Part shown: piece after piece, positions 1 to 6,624 of the stretch
Numbering within the stretch: position 1 is the first letter of the stretch
Layout of the letters: every line of letters begins with the position of its first letter
Notes under the pieces: model-generated
Seen by the model: only the letters and a program-made list of their open reading frames with translations
Databases searched by the model: none
What the model was told of the DNA's origin: nothing
Source: an uncultured Lachnospiraceae bacterium
Lineage (GTDB): Bacteria > Bacillota > Clostridia > Lachnospirales > Lachnospiraceae
Direction: 5' to 3'
DNA length: 27,826 nt
Assembly: GCA_910577445.1 (NCBI GenBank)
Contig: CAJTMZ010000042.1
Location: forward strand, 1 to 27,826
Position numbers and translations under genes: made by a program

Positions 1-21
1 ACAGCCTTTCTGACTCTGCAT
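1..21 (-). CDS. Possible start of the next gene of the sugar importer operon (partial)
   Basis: An ATG at 19-21 on the minus strand follows GGTGAGAG and opens a frame (M-Q-S-Q-K-G-C) that runs off the left edge. It lies 45 bases downstream of the last permease in the same direction, where a glycoside hydrolase or other sugar gene would commonly sit. Seven codons are too few to identify a product. The call rests only on the start signal and position. Confidence 0.25.
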
Positions 22-65
22 ACTCTCACCGGAATCTGAAAATTGATTTCCGTGCCTTACTTAGG

Positions 66-881
66 TTATCCCTTGACGGCGCCCTCTGTAAGCCCTCTGA
101 TAAAGTCCTTTGAAAATACGGCAAACGCGGCAATCAGCGGCAATACGGAAATTAAAAGTCCGGTAATCTGCGCCGCGATATCCTTGCGGTGCTCATTCCC
201 CAGAGACTGGATATACAGGGGAATGGTATAATTGTCCGCATTGTTTATCATAACCAGCGGAAGCAGATAAGAATTCCACGACCACAGGAAAATGAGGAGG
301 CTCAGGGAAATAATGGCCGGCTTGATGCAGGGCAGAACAATTTTAAGAAAAATAAAAAATTCGTTGCAGCCGTCAATCCTTGCACTCTCCACCAGCTCCA
401 TCTGCAGGGAATTTTGAAGATACTGGGTTATCCAGAACACCCCGAAACCGCTGGGAAACCAAATCAGGATGAGAGGCAGCAAAGAACCCGACAGATGCAG
501 GGCCCGCATCTCCTGCATATAGCCGATAATCCCCAGAACCGAAGGCACCATCATGGTAAGAAGTACAAAATTGTAAATGACCTTTTTCAGCTTAAACCGG
601 TACGCCGCAAGACCGTATCCCGCCATCAGACTGATACTCACGGAAAAAAACATGGCGCTGAAAGAAACAATCATACTGTTTTTAAAGGCCACCCAGAACG
701 TGCTGTTCATTGCCGTTGAAATATTTTGTATCAGATATTTCCCCGGCAGCAGGGAAATCCCAAGCATTACCTCGTCGGTGGAATGTGTCGCCGCAATCAG
801 CGTATAGTAAAACGGAATAAAGGAAATCAGCGAGACAATCGTTATTGCCGCCTTGGGCAGTTTTCTTATCTTTTTTTTCAT
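66..881 (-). CDS. Carbohydrate ABC transporter permease, MalG type
   Basis: This is the second inner-membrane permease of a CUT1-type sugar importer. The 271-residue protein is the usual size for the MalG/LacG family. It has six hydrophobic segments, and the cytoplasmic EAA loop that docks on the shared ATPase is visible as ESARIDGCNEFF followed by KIVLPCIKP. It lies 91 bases after the first permease in the order binding protein, permease, permease. The ATG at 881 sits directly downstream of an ~85-bp repeat carrying the likely Shine-Dalgarno AAGGAG, with an unusually long 14-base spacing. No ATPase gene is present, so a shared MsmK-type ATPase elsewhere is likely. The substrate cannot be read from the sequence. 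Confidence 0.93.
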   Translation of the reverse strand: MKKKIRKLPKAAITIVSLISFIPFYYTLIAATHSTDEVMLGISLLPGKYLIQNISTAMNSTFWVAFKNSMIVSFSAMFFSVSISLMAGYGLAAYRFKLKKVIYNFVLLTMMVPSVLGIIGYMQEMRALHLSGSLLPLILIWFPSGFGVFWITQYLQNSLQMELVESARIDGCNEFFIFLKIVLPCIKPAIISLSLLIFLWSWNSYLLPLVMINNADNYTIPLYIQSLGNEHRKDIAAQITGLLISVLPLIAAFAVFSKDFIRGLTEGAVKG

Positions 882-967
882 ATTTTATAACCAGGCTCCT
901 TTCCAAAACCCGGAGATTTTGCGCGCAGCACAATTCTCCAGATTGAAAAATTTCAATTTCCAATCTT
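882..967 (-). repeat. Intercistronic palindromic repeat, copy A, with the downstream RBS
   Basis: About 85 bases, roughly 80% identical by eye to 6534-6617. Read on the minus strand it holds a hairpin with arms AGATTG/CAATCT (940-945 and 961-966). A second hairpin (912-939) has arms GGAGA and TCTCC around a TTGTGC/GCGCAA core. The Shine-Dalgarno AAGGAG follows at 896-901. The element fills the gap between the two sugar permease genes and ends at the downstream start codon. CTCC of the second hairpin could instead pair with the GGAG of the ribosome binding site. Confidence 0.8.
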
Positions 968-972
968 TACTC

Positions 973-1896
973 TCAGTTATCATTCTTTTCCCGCAGAACC
1001 CTTAAGTTGATAAAGGACACCGCCGCAATAATAAGAAGCATGCTGAAAGCGATTGCCGCGCCGTACCCGTATCTGGAATTGTTCTGGAAAGAACTGTCAT
1101 AAAAATACCACACGATGGTAAGCAGAGACCTTCCGGGGCCTCCTACAATGGTGGAGCCGGAGCCGGACACCAGCGTTTTGGCCTCGTCAAAAAGCTGAAA
1201 GCCTCCGATTGCCCCCTGCACAATCACGAATGTGGTAATGGGACGAAGAAGCGGTAGCGTAATTTTAAAGAAAGACTGTACCGCGTTCGCACCGTCAACC
1301 TTCGCCGCGTCATAATACTCTCCGTTAATGGTGGAAAGGCCGGATAAGTAAAGAACCATAAAGTATCCGAAGTTTTTCCAGATACAAATCAATATTACTA
1401 CGATAAAGGCATATTTGCTATCGCCCAGCCAGTTTATTTTTTTATCTATCATCCCCAGCCGGGTAAGAACCGTATTCACCAGTCCGATATTCGTGTTGAA
1501 CATATTGGCAAAGATAAGCCCCACCGCCACCGGCATAGTGATATATGGCAGGAAGTTAACGGTCTGTATCAACTGCCTGCATTTGACAATATGAAACATC
1601 AGCACCGCAACCAGAAGCCCTCCCGCAATGGTAAGCGGCATGGCGATAATCATAATTTTTACGGTATTTAAAATAGAACTCCAGAACAGCGGGTCATTGG
1701 TGAAAACTCTGATGTAATTCTGCAGCCCCATAAACTGTCTGTCGTTCATCTTGACCGCCGTCCAGTCCGTAAAGCTGATGGCAAAGGAATATACCATGGG
1801 ATACAGGTAAAATGCCAGATAGGAAATCAGAAAGGGCGACACGAAAATATAGGGCCATTTTCCCAGTTTATTTTTCTTTTTGCTTTTTTCTTTCAT
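973..1896 (-). CDS. Carbohydrate ABC transporter permease, MalF type
   Basis: First inner-membrane permease of the CUT1-type importer. The 307-residue protein has a lysine-rich cytoplasmic N-terminus, six hydrophobic segments and the EAA loop DAAKVDGANAVQSFF followed by KITLPLLRP, which contacts the ATPase. I prefer the ATG at 1896, which follows AAGGA with 7-base spacing. An in-frame TTG at 1911 would add five residues but has no good ribosome binding site. The gene follows the binding lipoprotein gene after 73 bases that contain a strong stem-loop. The family assignment is firm and the sugar is unknown. Confidence 0.93.
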   Translation of the reverse strand: MKEKSKKKNKLGKWPYIFVSPFLISYLAFYLYPMVYSFAISFTDWTAVKMNDRQFMGLQNYIRVFTNDPLFWSSILNTVKIMIIAMPLTIAGGLLVAVLMFHIVKCRQLIQTVNFLPYITMPVAVGLIFANMFNTNIGLVNTVLTRLGMIDKKINWLGDSKYAFIVVILICIWKNFGYFMVLYLSGLSTINGEYYDAAKVDGANAVQSFFKITLPLLRPITTFVIVQGAIGGFQLFDEAKTLVSGSGSTIVGGPGRSLLTIVWYFYDSSFQNNSRYGYGAAIAFSMLLIIAAVSFINLRVLREKNDN

Positions 1897-1932
1897 TGAA
1901 CCATCCTTCAAATTAGTGGGCTTAACCGTTAT

Positions 1933-1961
1933 GTGGGAACTGCCGTCCCGGCAATTCCCAC
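1933..1961 (-). other. Stem-loop between binding-protein and permease genes
   Basis: On the minus-strand transcript, GTGGGAA and TTCCCAC (1955-1961 and 1933-1939) form a 7-bp stem. It is extended by TTGCC/GGCAG, with one U-G pair, around a 5-base loop. The next bases in the minus direction are ATAACGG, not a T-run, so it is unlikely to be a full intrinsic terminator. Such intercistronic stems after binding-protein genes commonly protect the upstream mRNA from 3' decay and raise binding protein over permease; that role is inferred here. Confidence 0.6.
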
Positions 1962-1969
1962 CTTTTTAC

Positions 1970-3376
1970 TTACTTTACTGTCACATCCGGTATCTTGGAC
2001 TGTAAATCCGTCATAAATTCTTTCATTGCATCTTCTGCCGTCATACTTTCGTCTGCCGCCATCATCTGGACCACCATATTCACCGAGTCGGACACGAGAT
2101 TATCGTAAATAGACAGGCTTGCCTCCGGAACATTCGGGGAAATCTCTTCCATCATAAAAGCATTGATTTCCTGAGAACCAAAATTCGGTCTTGTTCCCTT
2201 TGTATATTCCGGGTCGTCATACAAAGACTTCACAGGCAGGAAGAATCCGGAGCCTTCCTTCATGTACTTCGCACCTTCCTCGGAAAGAAGACACCATTGA
2301 ATAAAATCCCAGGCTTCCTCTTTCATCTCGGAGCCTTTATAAACCCCGTAACAGGTGCCGCCCCAGCCAAAACCGCCTTCTGCCGGGATAAACATCCCCC
2401 AGTTGTCAATTCCCTCCGGGTCATAAGGCTCTACCCAATAAGTCACACTCCAGGATGCCGCCGGATACAAAATGCTGGAGCCTTCGGCAAAGGAATTTGA
2501 CCATTCTGTGGAATACTGCGCCAGATTTCCGCAGGATTTTGCGTTTCTCATCACTTCAACTGTATCAAAAACTCTCTGAACCTTTCCGCTTACATCCACG
2601 TTTCCCTCAGCGTCCACATTGCTGACATTTCTCTTTTGCATCATCATCATATTGGAAACATCCTGAAGACCAGGAAATAAAGTGACTGCCCCGCCGCTCT
2701 TCTCATAGACCTCAGCGCCAACCTTTGCATAATCGTCATAGGTTTTGAACATCGCTTCCAGCTCAGCCCTGTCATCTGTTCCCAGATACTCCTTCGCCAA
2801 ATCCTTCTTATACATCATAAATGCCGGGTTTAACGCATTTTCAATACCAATTACCTGGTCCTGTGAATTGACCATACCGCCGATTACGGAATCCATAACA
2901 ATGGAACGGTCAAAATTATAAGGTTCCGCTTCCAGATTTTCCCATATATCAAGGGCAAAAGCGCTGCCTCTCCAACCCATCTCCGCCATCAAAAGGTCTG
3001 GCATGTCCCCGCCCGAAGCATAACCCTGCTGAAGCTTTGTCAGATAATCCTCAGAAGCAACAACCACCTCTTCCAGTTCCCAGTCTGCGTCAGGATTTGC
3101 TTCAAAATAGGCATCACGAACCGCATCAAACTGTCCCGTTGCCCACGTCCAGAGAACAATTTTCTTCTTATCCCCTGCCGCCGTCTCCCCGGAAGAAGTT
3201 TCTTCCGACCCGGCCTGCTGCCCGGCGTCTGTACCGTCAGCATCACCGGCGTTTTCCTCCTGTGCCGGCTGGCTGCCTGTATCCGCTTCTTTCGCCGGTT
3301 CGGAACCGCAGCCCCCTAAAATGCCTGTCAGCATTGCCGCCGTAAGCAGCACGGACAATAATTTTTTCTTTTTCAT
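1970..3376 (-). CDS. Extracellular sugar-binding lipoprotein of a CUT1 ABC importer
   Basis: The secreted, membrane-anchored substrate-binding protein that feeds the two permeases downstream. The first ~22 residues form a lipoprotein signal (KKKK, a hydrophobic core, lipobox LGGC). An acidic Ala/Gly/Glu-rich linker follows to about residue 70, and then a family 1 solute-binding fold beginning KKIVLWTW. At 468 residues it is the usual size once the linker is counted. The ATG at 3376 follows AGGAGG with 7-base spacing. Aromatic residues such as WGWGGTCYGVY fit sugar stacking, but the ligand cannot be named. It is the first gene of the operon. Confidence 0.93.
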   Translation of the reverse strand: MKKKKLLSVLLTAAMLTGILGGCGSEPAKEADTGSQPAQEENAGDADGTDAGQQAGSEETSSGETAAGDKKKIVLWTWATGQFDAVRDAYFEANPDADWELEEVVVASEDYLTKLQQGYASGGDMPDLLMAEMGWRGSAFALDIWENLEAEPYNFDRSIVMDSVIGGMVNSQDQVIGIENALNPAFMMYKKDLAKEYLGTDDRAELEAMFKTYDDYAKVGAEVYEKSGGAVTLFPGLQDVSNMMMMQKRNVSNVDAEGNVDVSGKVQRVFDTVEVMRNAKSCGNLAQYSTEWSNSFAEGSSILYPAASWSVTYWVEPYDPEGIDNWGMFIPAEGGFGWGGTCYGVYKGSEMKEEAWDFIQWCLLSEEGAKYMKEGSGFFLPVKSLYDDPEYTKGTRPNFGSQEINAFMMEEISPNVPEASLSIYDNLVSDSVNMVVQMMAADESMTAEDAMKEFMTDLQSKIPDVTVK

Positions 3377-3439
3377 CTTAATTCCTCCTTTTCTTTTGGC
3401 CGAAACCCTTTCTATAAAACAATATTACCAGACATTATC

Positions 3440-3462
3440 ACGGAAATTCGTATCAATTCCGT
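3440..3462. promoter_or_regulatory. Possible operator upstream of the sugar importer operon
   Basis: ACGGAA and TTCCGT face each other across 11 bases, about 65 bases upstream of the binding-protein gene. This resembles an operator for a dimeric regulator. No regulator of sugar type is encoded next to it, and I found no convincing -35/-10 pair for the minus-strand operon here. Low-confidence site. Confidence 0.3.
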
Positions 3463-3515
3463 ATATTTTGTGTCTGTTTTGTATAACGGGAAGTCAAAAT
3501 TTTTTCTTTTTCCTG

Positions 3516-3544
3516 TTGACAAATCTTCTCCACGCGTCTATACT
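3516..3544 (+). promoter_or_regulatory. Sigma-A promoter of the GntR/ABC operon
   Basis: TTGACA at 3516-3521 and TATACT at 3539-3544 are separated by exactly 17 bases, a near-consensus vegetative promoter. The -10 box lies inside the left arm of a large palindrome (3534-3574), so a protein bound there would block initiation. The regulator start codon is 54 bases downstream of the -10 box. Confidence 0.85.
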
Positions 3545-3574
3545 GTACTTATCATTTAAGCACAGTATAGACGC
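3534..3574. promoter_or_regulatory. Large palindrome over the -10 box, probable GntR autoregulatory operator
   Basis: Perfect 13-base arms GCGTCTATACTGT (3534-3546) and ACAGTATAGACGC (3562-3574). Inside them a second arm pair, CTTA/TAAG, follows after one mismatch, leaving a 5-base centre. The symmetry spans 41 bases and covers the -10 box and transcription start. YtrA-type GntR repressors usually bind inverted repeats in their own promoter, so this is the natural operator of the gene at 3598. Binding is inferred. Confidence 0.75.
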
Positions 3575-3597
3575 AGAGTACGCACAGGAGTGGATGC

Positions 3598-3969
3598 ATG
3601 GAAATTATTATCAGCAACAGCAGCGACAAACCTATTTATGAGCAAATCTGCCTTCAGATTAAAAGTATGATTATGGAAGGGGTCCTATCTGCCGGAGAGG
3701 CTCTCCCCTCCATGAGGGCGCTGGCTAAAGACCTGCATATCAGCGTAATCACCGTCCAGAGGGCCTATGAGGATTTGACCCGGGACGGCTTCATTGAAAC
3801 CGTATCGGGGAAAGGCAGCTTTGTGGCCTCTCAGAACATGGATTTTATCCGGGAAGAGAAACTTCGGACGGCGGAAGAACTTTTACAAAAGGCCGCGGAA
3901 ATCGGCAGGGCCCACGGAATCGGCTATGAACAGATGGCAGGTATTCTCAGAATGTTTTATGAAGAATGA
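3598..3969 (+). CDS. GntR-family transcriptional regulator, YtrA subfamily
   Basis: A 123-residue DNA-binding repressor. Residues ~10-78 form the GntR winged helix: PIYEQICLQIKSMI, then LPSMRALAKDLHISVITVQRAYEDL as the helix-turn-helix, then GFIETVSGKGSFV as the wing. The C-terminal part is only ~45 residues, typical of the YtrA subfamily, whose members usually control a downstream ABC transporter operon and their own gene. The ATG at 3598 follows AGGAG with 7-base spacing. It leads the operon with an ABC ATPase (73 bases on) and a permease. The inducer is unknown; relatives respond to cell-wall antibiotics. Confidence 0.93.
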   Translation: MEIIISNSSDKPIYEQICLQIKSMIMEGVLSAGEALPSMRALAKDLHISVITVQRAYEDLTRDGFIETVSGKGSFVASQNMDFIREEKLRTAEELLQKAAEIGRAHGIGYEQMAGILRMFYEE

Positions 3970-4042
3970 GGCTTAAGGAGCCGGACTGCAAAAATCACTT
4001 ACAGATTCGTGTATCGGCCCTCAGTCAGCAAAGGAGGTTTTT

Positions 4043-4900
4043 ATGGACGAAAACAATATTCTTGTACAGGATTTGTGCAAAAACTATGACAATTTTTCTC
4101 TAAGGAACGTATCTTTTCAGGTTCCCAGGGGACGGATTGTGGGATTTATCGGGGAAAACGGAGCCGGAAAAAGCACCACCATCAGCTTGATATTAAACGA
4201 ACTGAAAAAAGACGGCGGCCGGATACAACTTTTCGGAAAAGACCATACGGATTTTTCTGTCAGGGAAAATATCGGGATTGTCTTTGACAACTGTAATTTC
4301 CACGATTTTTTTACCGCCCGGGATATGGAAAAAATACTGTCAGGGGTATATAAATCATGGGACGGCGCGTTGTACCGCCAGTATCTTGACCGTTTCCAAA
4401 TTCCTTTTACAAAGACAATAGGTTCTTTTTCAAAGGGAATGAAAATGAAACTTTCCATTATCTGCGCTATGGCCCACAGACCGAAGCTTCTTATTCTGGA
4501 CGAAGCCACCACCGGCCTTGACCCTGTGGTGCGGGATGAAATACTGGATTTGTTTCTGGAGTTTATACAGGATGAGGAACGCTCCATTTTCTTTTCCTCC
4601 CATATCACTTCGGATATCCAGAAGATTGCCGACTACGTGATTTTAATCCACAGGGGGCAGATTATTTTTGAGGAGTCAAAGGACGAATTGATTTACAACT
4701 ACGGCATCATCAGATGCGGAAAGGATAAATTCGCCACACTTTCGCCCGACGACTATCTTATTTCCAGAGAAACGAAGTTCAGTATGGAATGTCTTGTCCG
4801 GGACCGTGAGAGCGCAAAACGTAACTATAAAAATGTTGTGGTTGACCCGGCCAGCTTAGAGGATATTATGCTGTTTTATATCAAAGGAGGCTGCTTATGA
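4043..4900 (+). CDS. ABC transporter ATP-binding protein (BcrA/YtrB type)
   Basis: Cytoplasmic ATPase that drives the permease encoded directly after it. Walker A is GENGAGKST (residues 37-45), the signature is FSKGM, Walker B is LLILDEAT, and the switch histidine lies in SSH. The 285 residues include a C-terminal extension of ~70 residues after the ATPase core, common in drug-efflux ABC-2 systems. AGGAGG precedes the ATG at 4043. The last four bases overlap the permease start (ATGA), implying translational coupling. The direction of transport is inferred to be export. Confidence 0.93.
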   Translation: MDENNILVQDLCKNYDNFSLRNVSFQVPRGRIVGFIGENGAGKSTTISLILNELKKDGGRIQLFGKDHTDFSVRENIGIVFDNCNFHDFFTARDMEKILSGVYKSWDGALYRQYLDRFQIPFTKTIGSFSKGMKMKLSIICAMAHRPKLLILDEATTGLDPVVRDEILDLFLEFIQDEERSIFFSSHITSDIQKIADYVILIHRGQIIFEESKDELIYNYGIIRCGKDKFATLSPDDYLISRETKFSMECLVRDRESAKRNYKNVVVDPASLEDIMLFYIKGGCL

Positions 4901-5529
4901 AAGGATTGATTTATAAAGAATTTTCCGTTTTTTACAAAAGTGTCGATAAAAAACTGCTCTTCATTGCGGGAGCGGCAATCGTCCTTCTTATCTGCAATGC
5001 CGGCGCTTATGCGGGGCTGCTCGCTTCCATCATGCTTGCAATCACCGTCGGGATGCAGAATATCATGTGCTTTGCCTTTGACGAACGGTCCGAATGGAAA
5101 AAGTACCAGCTTGCAATACCCGTAAGCGGATTTTTAGCGGTGTCATGCAAATATATTTCCGTTCTCTGTACGGTGTGCCTAAGCCTTTTGGGAAGTATCT
5201 TCCTGAATCTGCTCCCCCTCATTCTTTTTCGGAGTTTTGACGTAAGTATCTGGGGACTTTCCATACTATCTGCCGTCATCGTTCCCATGATATGGACCGG
5301 CGTCTGCCTGCCCATAACCTACTGGTTTGGTTTTCAGTCTGCGCAGATAATGGGGCTTTTTGTGTTCATACCCACGTTTTTTCTGATTAAATATTTTGAG
5401 GACGGCCCCGGTTTTCAGGCAATGACAGTTTTCCCGCCGGGCTGTGCTGCTGCGGCGTGCCTTGGCGTTATCGTTTTCTATGGGATTTCCCTGATAATAA
5501 GCGTGGCCGGATATGAGAGGAAACGATGA
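4897..5529 (+). CDS. ABC-2 type permease of the GntR-controlled transporter
   Basis: A 210-residue membrane protein with six predicted hydrophobic segments and no extracellular domain, of the small ABC-2 permease type often paired with YtrA regulators. The N-terminus MKGLIYKEF is the usual cytoplasmic start of this family. The start codon overlaps the ATPase stop by four bases, and AAGGAGG lies just upstream inside the ATPase gene. A hairpin with a T-run follows 46 bases after the stop. The substrate is unknown; relatives act in peptide-antibiotic or envelope-stress responses. Confidence 0.88.
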   Translation: MKGLIYKEFSVFYKSVDKKLLFIAGAAIVLLICNAGAYAGLLASIMLAITVGMQNIMCFAFDERSEWKKYQLAIPVSGFLAVSCKYISVLCTVCLSLLGSIFLNLLPLILFRSFDVSIWGLSILSAVIVPMIWTGVCLPITYWFGFQSAQIMGLFVFIPTFFLIKYFEDGPGFQAMTVFPPGCAAAACLGVIVFYGISLIISVAGYERKR

Positions 5530-5574
5530 GATGAAGTAGAATCGGAAAATACCGGATAGATGCGGCATGGATTT

Positions 5575-5620
5575 AAGAAACAGATTGAACTGCCTGCGGG
5601 GTTTAATCTGTTTCTTTTTT
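5575..5620 (+). terminator. Terminator after the GntR/ABC operon
   Basis: AAGAAACAGATT (5575-5586) and AATCTGTTTCTT (5605-5616) form a perfect 12-bp stem around an 18-base loop, with the T-run continuing to 5620. The oppositely oriented small gene ends at 5603 inside the loop. The stem also pairs on the minus strand, so it may end both convergent transcripts. Confidence 0.7.
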
Positions 5621-5821
5621 CTTAAATTCACATTCCAGTTCGTCCGCAAGATAACCGTCGCTCATACAATGCATATCCGATACGCCATCTTTCAAAAGCT
5701 GATATGTCTCAGAATGATAAAAAAAAGACAACGCTTCATCTAACGAAATATTTTCCTGTTCTGCAAAAAGATGGATTATATCCGCATATTTCATCTGCAA
5801 AATCAGCGGTTCTGCATTCAT
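5603..5821 (-). CDS. Small DUF3791-like protein, third gene of the putative toxin cassette
   Basis: A 72-residue protein with the segment QMKYADIIHLFAEQENISLDEALSFFYHSETYQLL and a conserved-looking DMHCMSDGYLADELECEF tail, an all-helical small protein of the kind found beside DUF3990 genes. I place it near DUF3791, but the match is from memory and less certain than for the gene at 6288. Its ATG at 5821 overlaps the DUF3990 stop by four bases, with AAAGGAG 9 bases upstream. An antitoxin or accessory role is inferred only from the gene arrangement. Confidence 0.75.
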   Translation of the reverse strand: MNAEPLILQMKYADIIHLFAEQENISLDEALSFFYHSETYQLLKDGVSDMHCMSDGYLADELECEFKKKETD

Positions 5822-6291
5822 CTGCGTCTGCTCCTTTCAAAATGAAGATATTTGTCAATGGTTTGTTGGTTTTTAATGCACATCTTTTGATTTGGTTTCT
5901 CATATTTCAGTCTGTCAAGCGCTGTATTCTTATCAATATAATGCTTAAAATACAGTTCGCAGGTGTTAAACACCCTGTCATTCGCCACTCCGCCAACTAT
6001 CAAATCATAATCCGCCACATCTTTTCCCTGACGGCAAGCTGTGATGAAATCAAGCCATTCGTCGGAATACGTTTCAAAACAAAGAATCCTTCTTTCTGTC
6101 CAAACTGTTTCGTCCAATTGATAAATATTTATAACCCCTTCGCCACCACCCCGACAAAAACGCTCCGCCCATTTTTCTGCCTGAAATAACAGAGAAGTCG
6201 TATAAAATCCTTTTCCAAAATCCAGCTTCAGCCGGGAATGCAGTATATCCGGTTTCTCAATCTCAACATTTGAGCTGTGATAGACCGTCAT
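5818..6291 (-). CDS. DUF3990 protein, putative ADP-ribosyltransferase-fold toxin
   Basis: A 157-residue protein with N-terminal VYHSSNVEIEKPDI, then DFGKGFYTTSLLFQAEKWAERF. These match the DUF3990 pattern: a histidine in the YHGS-like strand and a GFYTT segment that, in ADP-ribosyltransferase folds, holds nicotinamide. A YDLIVGGVANDRVF segment follows, also usual in the family. The start at 6291 overlaps the upstream stop by four bases and has GAGGT 8 bases before it. Flanking by two small DUF3791-like genes suggests a toxin-antitoxin cassette. Catalytic activity and target are not shown by the sequence. Confidence 0.82.
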   Translation of the reverse strand: MTVYHSSNVEIEKPDILHSRLKLDFGKGFYTTSLLFQAEKWAERFCRGGGEGVINIYQLDETVWTERRILCFETYSDEWLDFITACRQGKDVADYDLIVGGVANDRVFNTCELYFKHYIDKNTALDRLKYEKPNQKMCIKNQQTIDKYLHFERSRRR

Positions 6292-6533
6292 ATGGACACA
6301 CCTCTTTTCTCCATCAGCGTCAAAATGTCCTCTACTATATATTCTTTCCCCTGTGAATGCAGCACGTCATAACACGGAATGATATACCCATTTAAAATAT
6401 CGCTTTTCTCGGCTAAGGCAATATACACTTTTTCTGCGCCGGTTCCAAGCGCCAACGCTACATTTTCGACGCAAAACACTGCAAATTCCAGTTCTCTCTT
6501 ATTTCGAATTGGCTCGTTTTTCAATTGACTCAT
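6288..6533 (-). CDS. DUF3791 domain protein, first gene of the putative toxin cassette
   Basis: An 81-residue protein if started at the ATG at 6533. It shows the DUF3791 pattern LEFAVFCVENVALALG...IALAEKSDILNGYIIPCYDVLHSQGKEYIVEDILTLM. The reading frame stays open further upstream (to 6584), but that extension (CYAQSFRALVRSMVIN) is translated from an intergenic repeat, so I reject it. The only Shine-Dalgarno-like sequence, AAGGAG at 6547-6552, belongs to that repeat and is 13 bases from the ATG. The stop overlaps the DUF3990 start. An antitoxin-like role is inferred from context. Confidence 0.8.
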   Translation of the reverse strand: MSQLKNEPIRNKRELEFAVFCVENVALALGTGAEKVYIALAEKSDILNGYIIPCYDVLHSQGKEYIVEDILTLMEKRGVSI

Positions 6534-6617
6534 ATTTATAACCATGCTCCTTACCAAAGCCCGGAAACTTTGTGCGTAGCACAAATCTCCAGATTGAAAA
6601 TTTTAATGTTCAATCTT
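6534..6617 (-). repeat. Intercistronic palindromic repeat, copy B, with the downstream RBS
   Basis: Second copy of the element at 882-967. On the minus strand it shows the hairpin AGATTG/CAATCT (6591-6596 and 6611-6616). A stem-loop at 6563-6590 follows, with core TTTGTGC-TAC-GCACAAA. AAGGAG lies at 6547-6552 and then GGTTATAAAT up to the start codon. Differences between the copies keep the second stem paired. It lies between the glycosylase gene and the DUF3791 gene, both on the minus strand. Confidence 0.8.
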
Positions 6618-6624
6618 ATAACCT

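Noticed and set aside
682..963. A 93-codon open frame on the minus strand beginning MEIEIFQSGELCC
   Set aside because: Its first half is translated from repeat copy A and the rest is a shadow of the permease gene in another frame. It merely reflects that the repeat is open in this frame.
3440..3574. GntR regulator as controller of the divergent sugar importer
   Set aside because: YtrA-type regulators normally control their own ABC exporter operon, and the large palindrome covers only the plus-strand promoter. No matching palindrome was seen near the importer gene.
6534..6584. N-terminal extension of the DUF3791 gene to an ATG at 6584
   Set aside because: The added residues come from the intergenic repeat and similar residues appear in the unrelated copy A. 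No ribosome binding site supports the upstream ATG.
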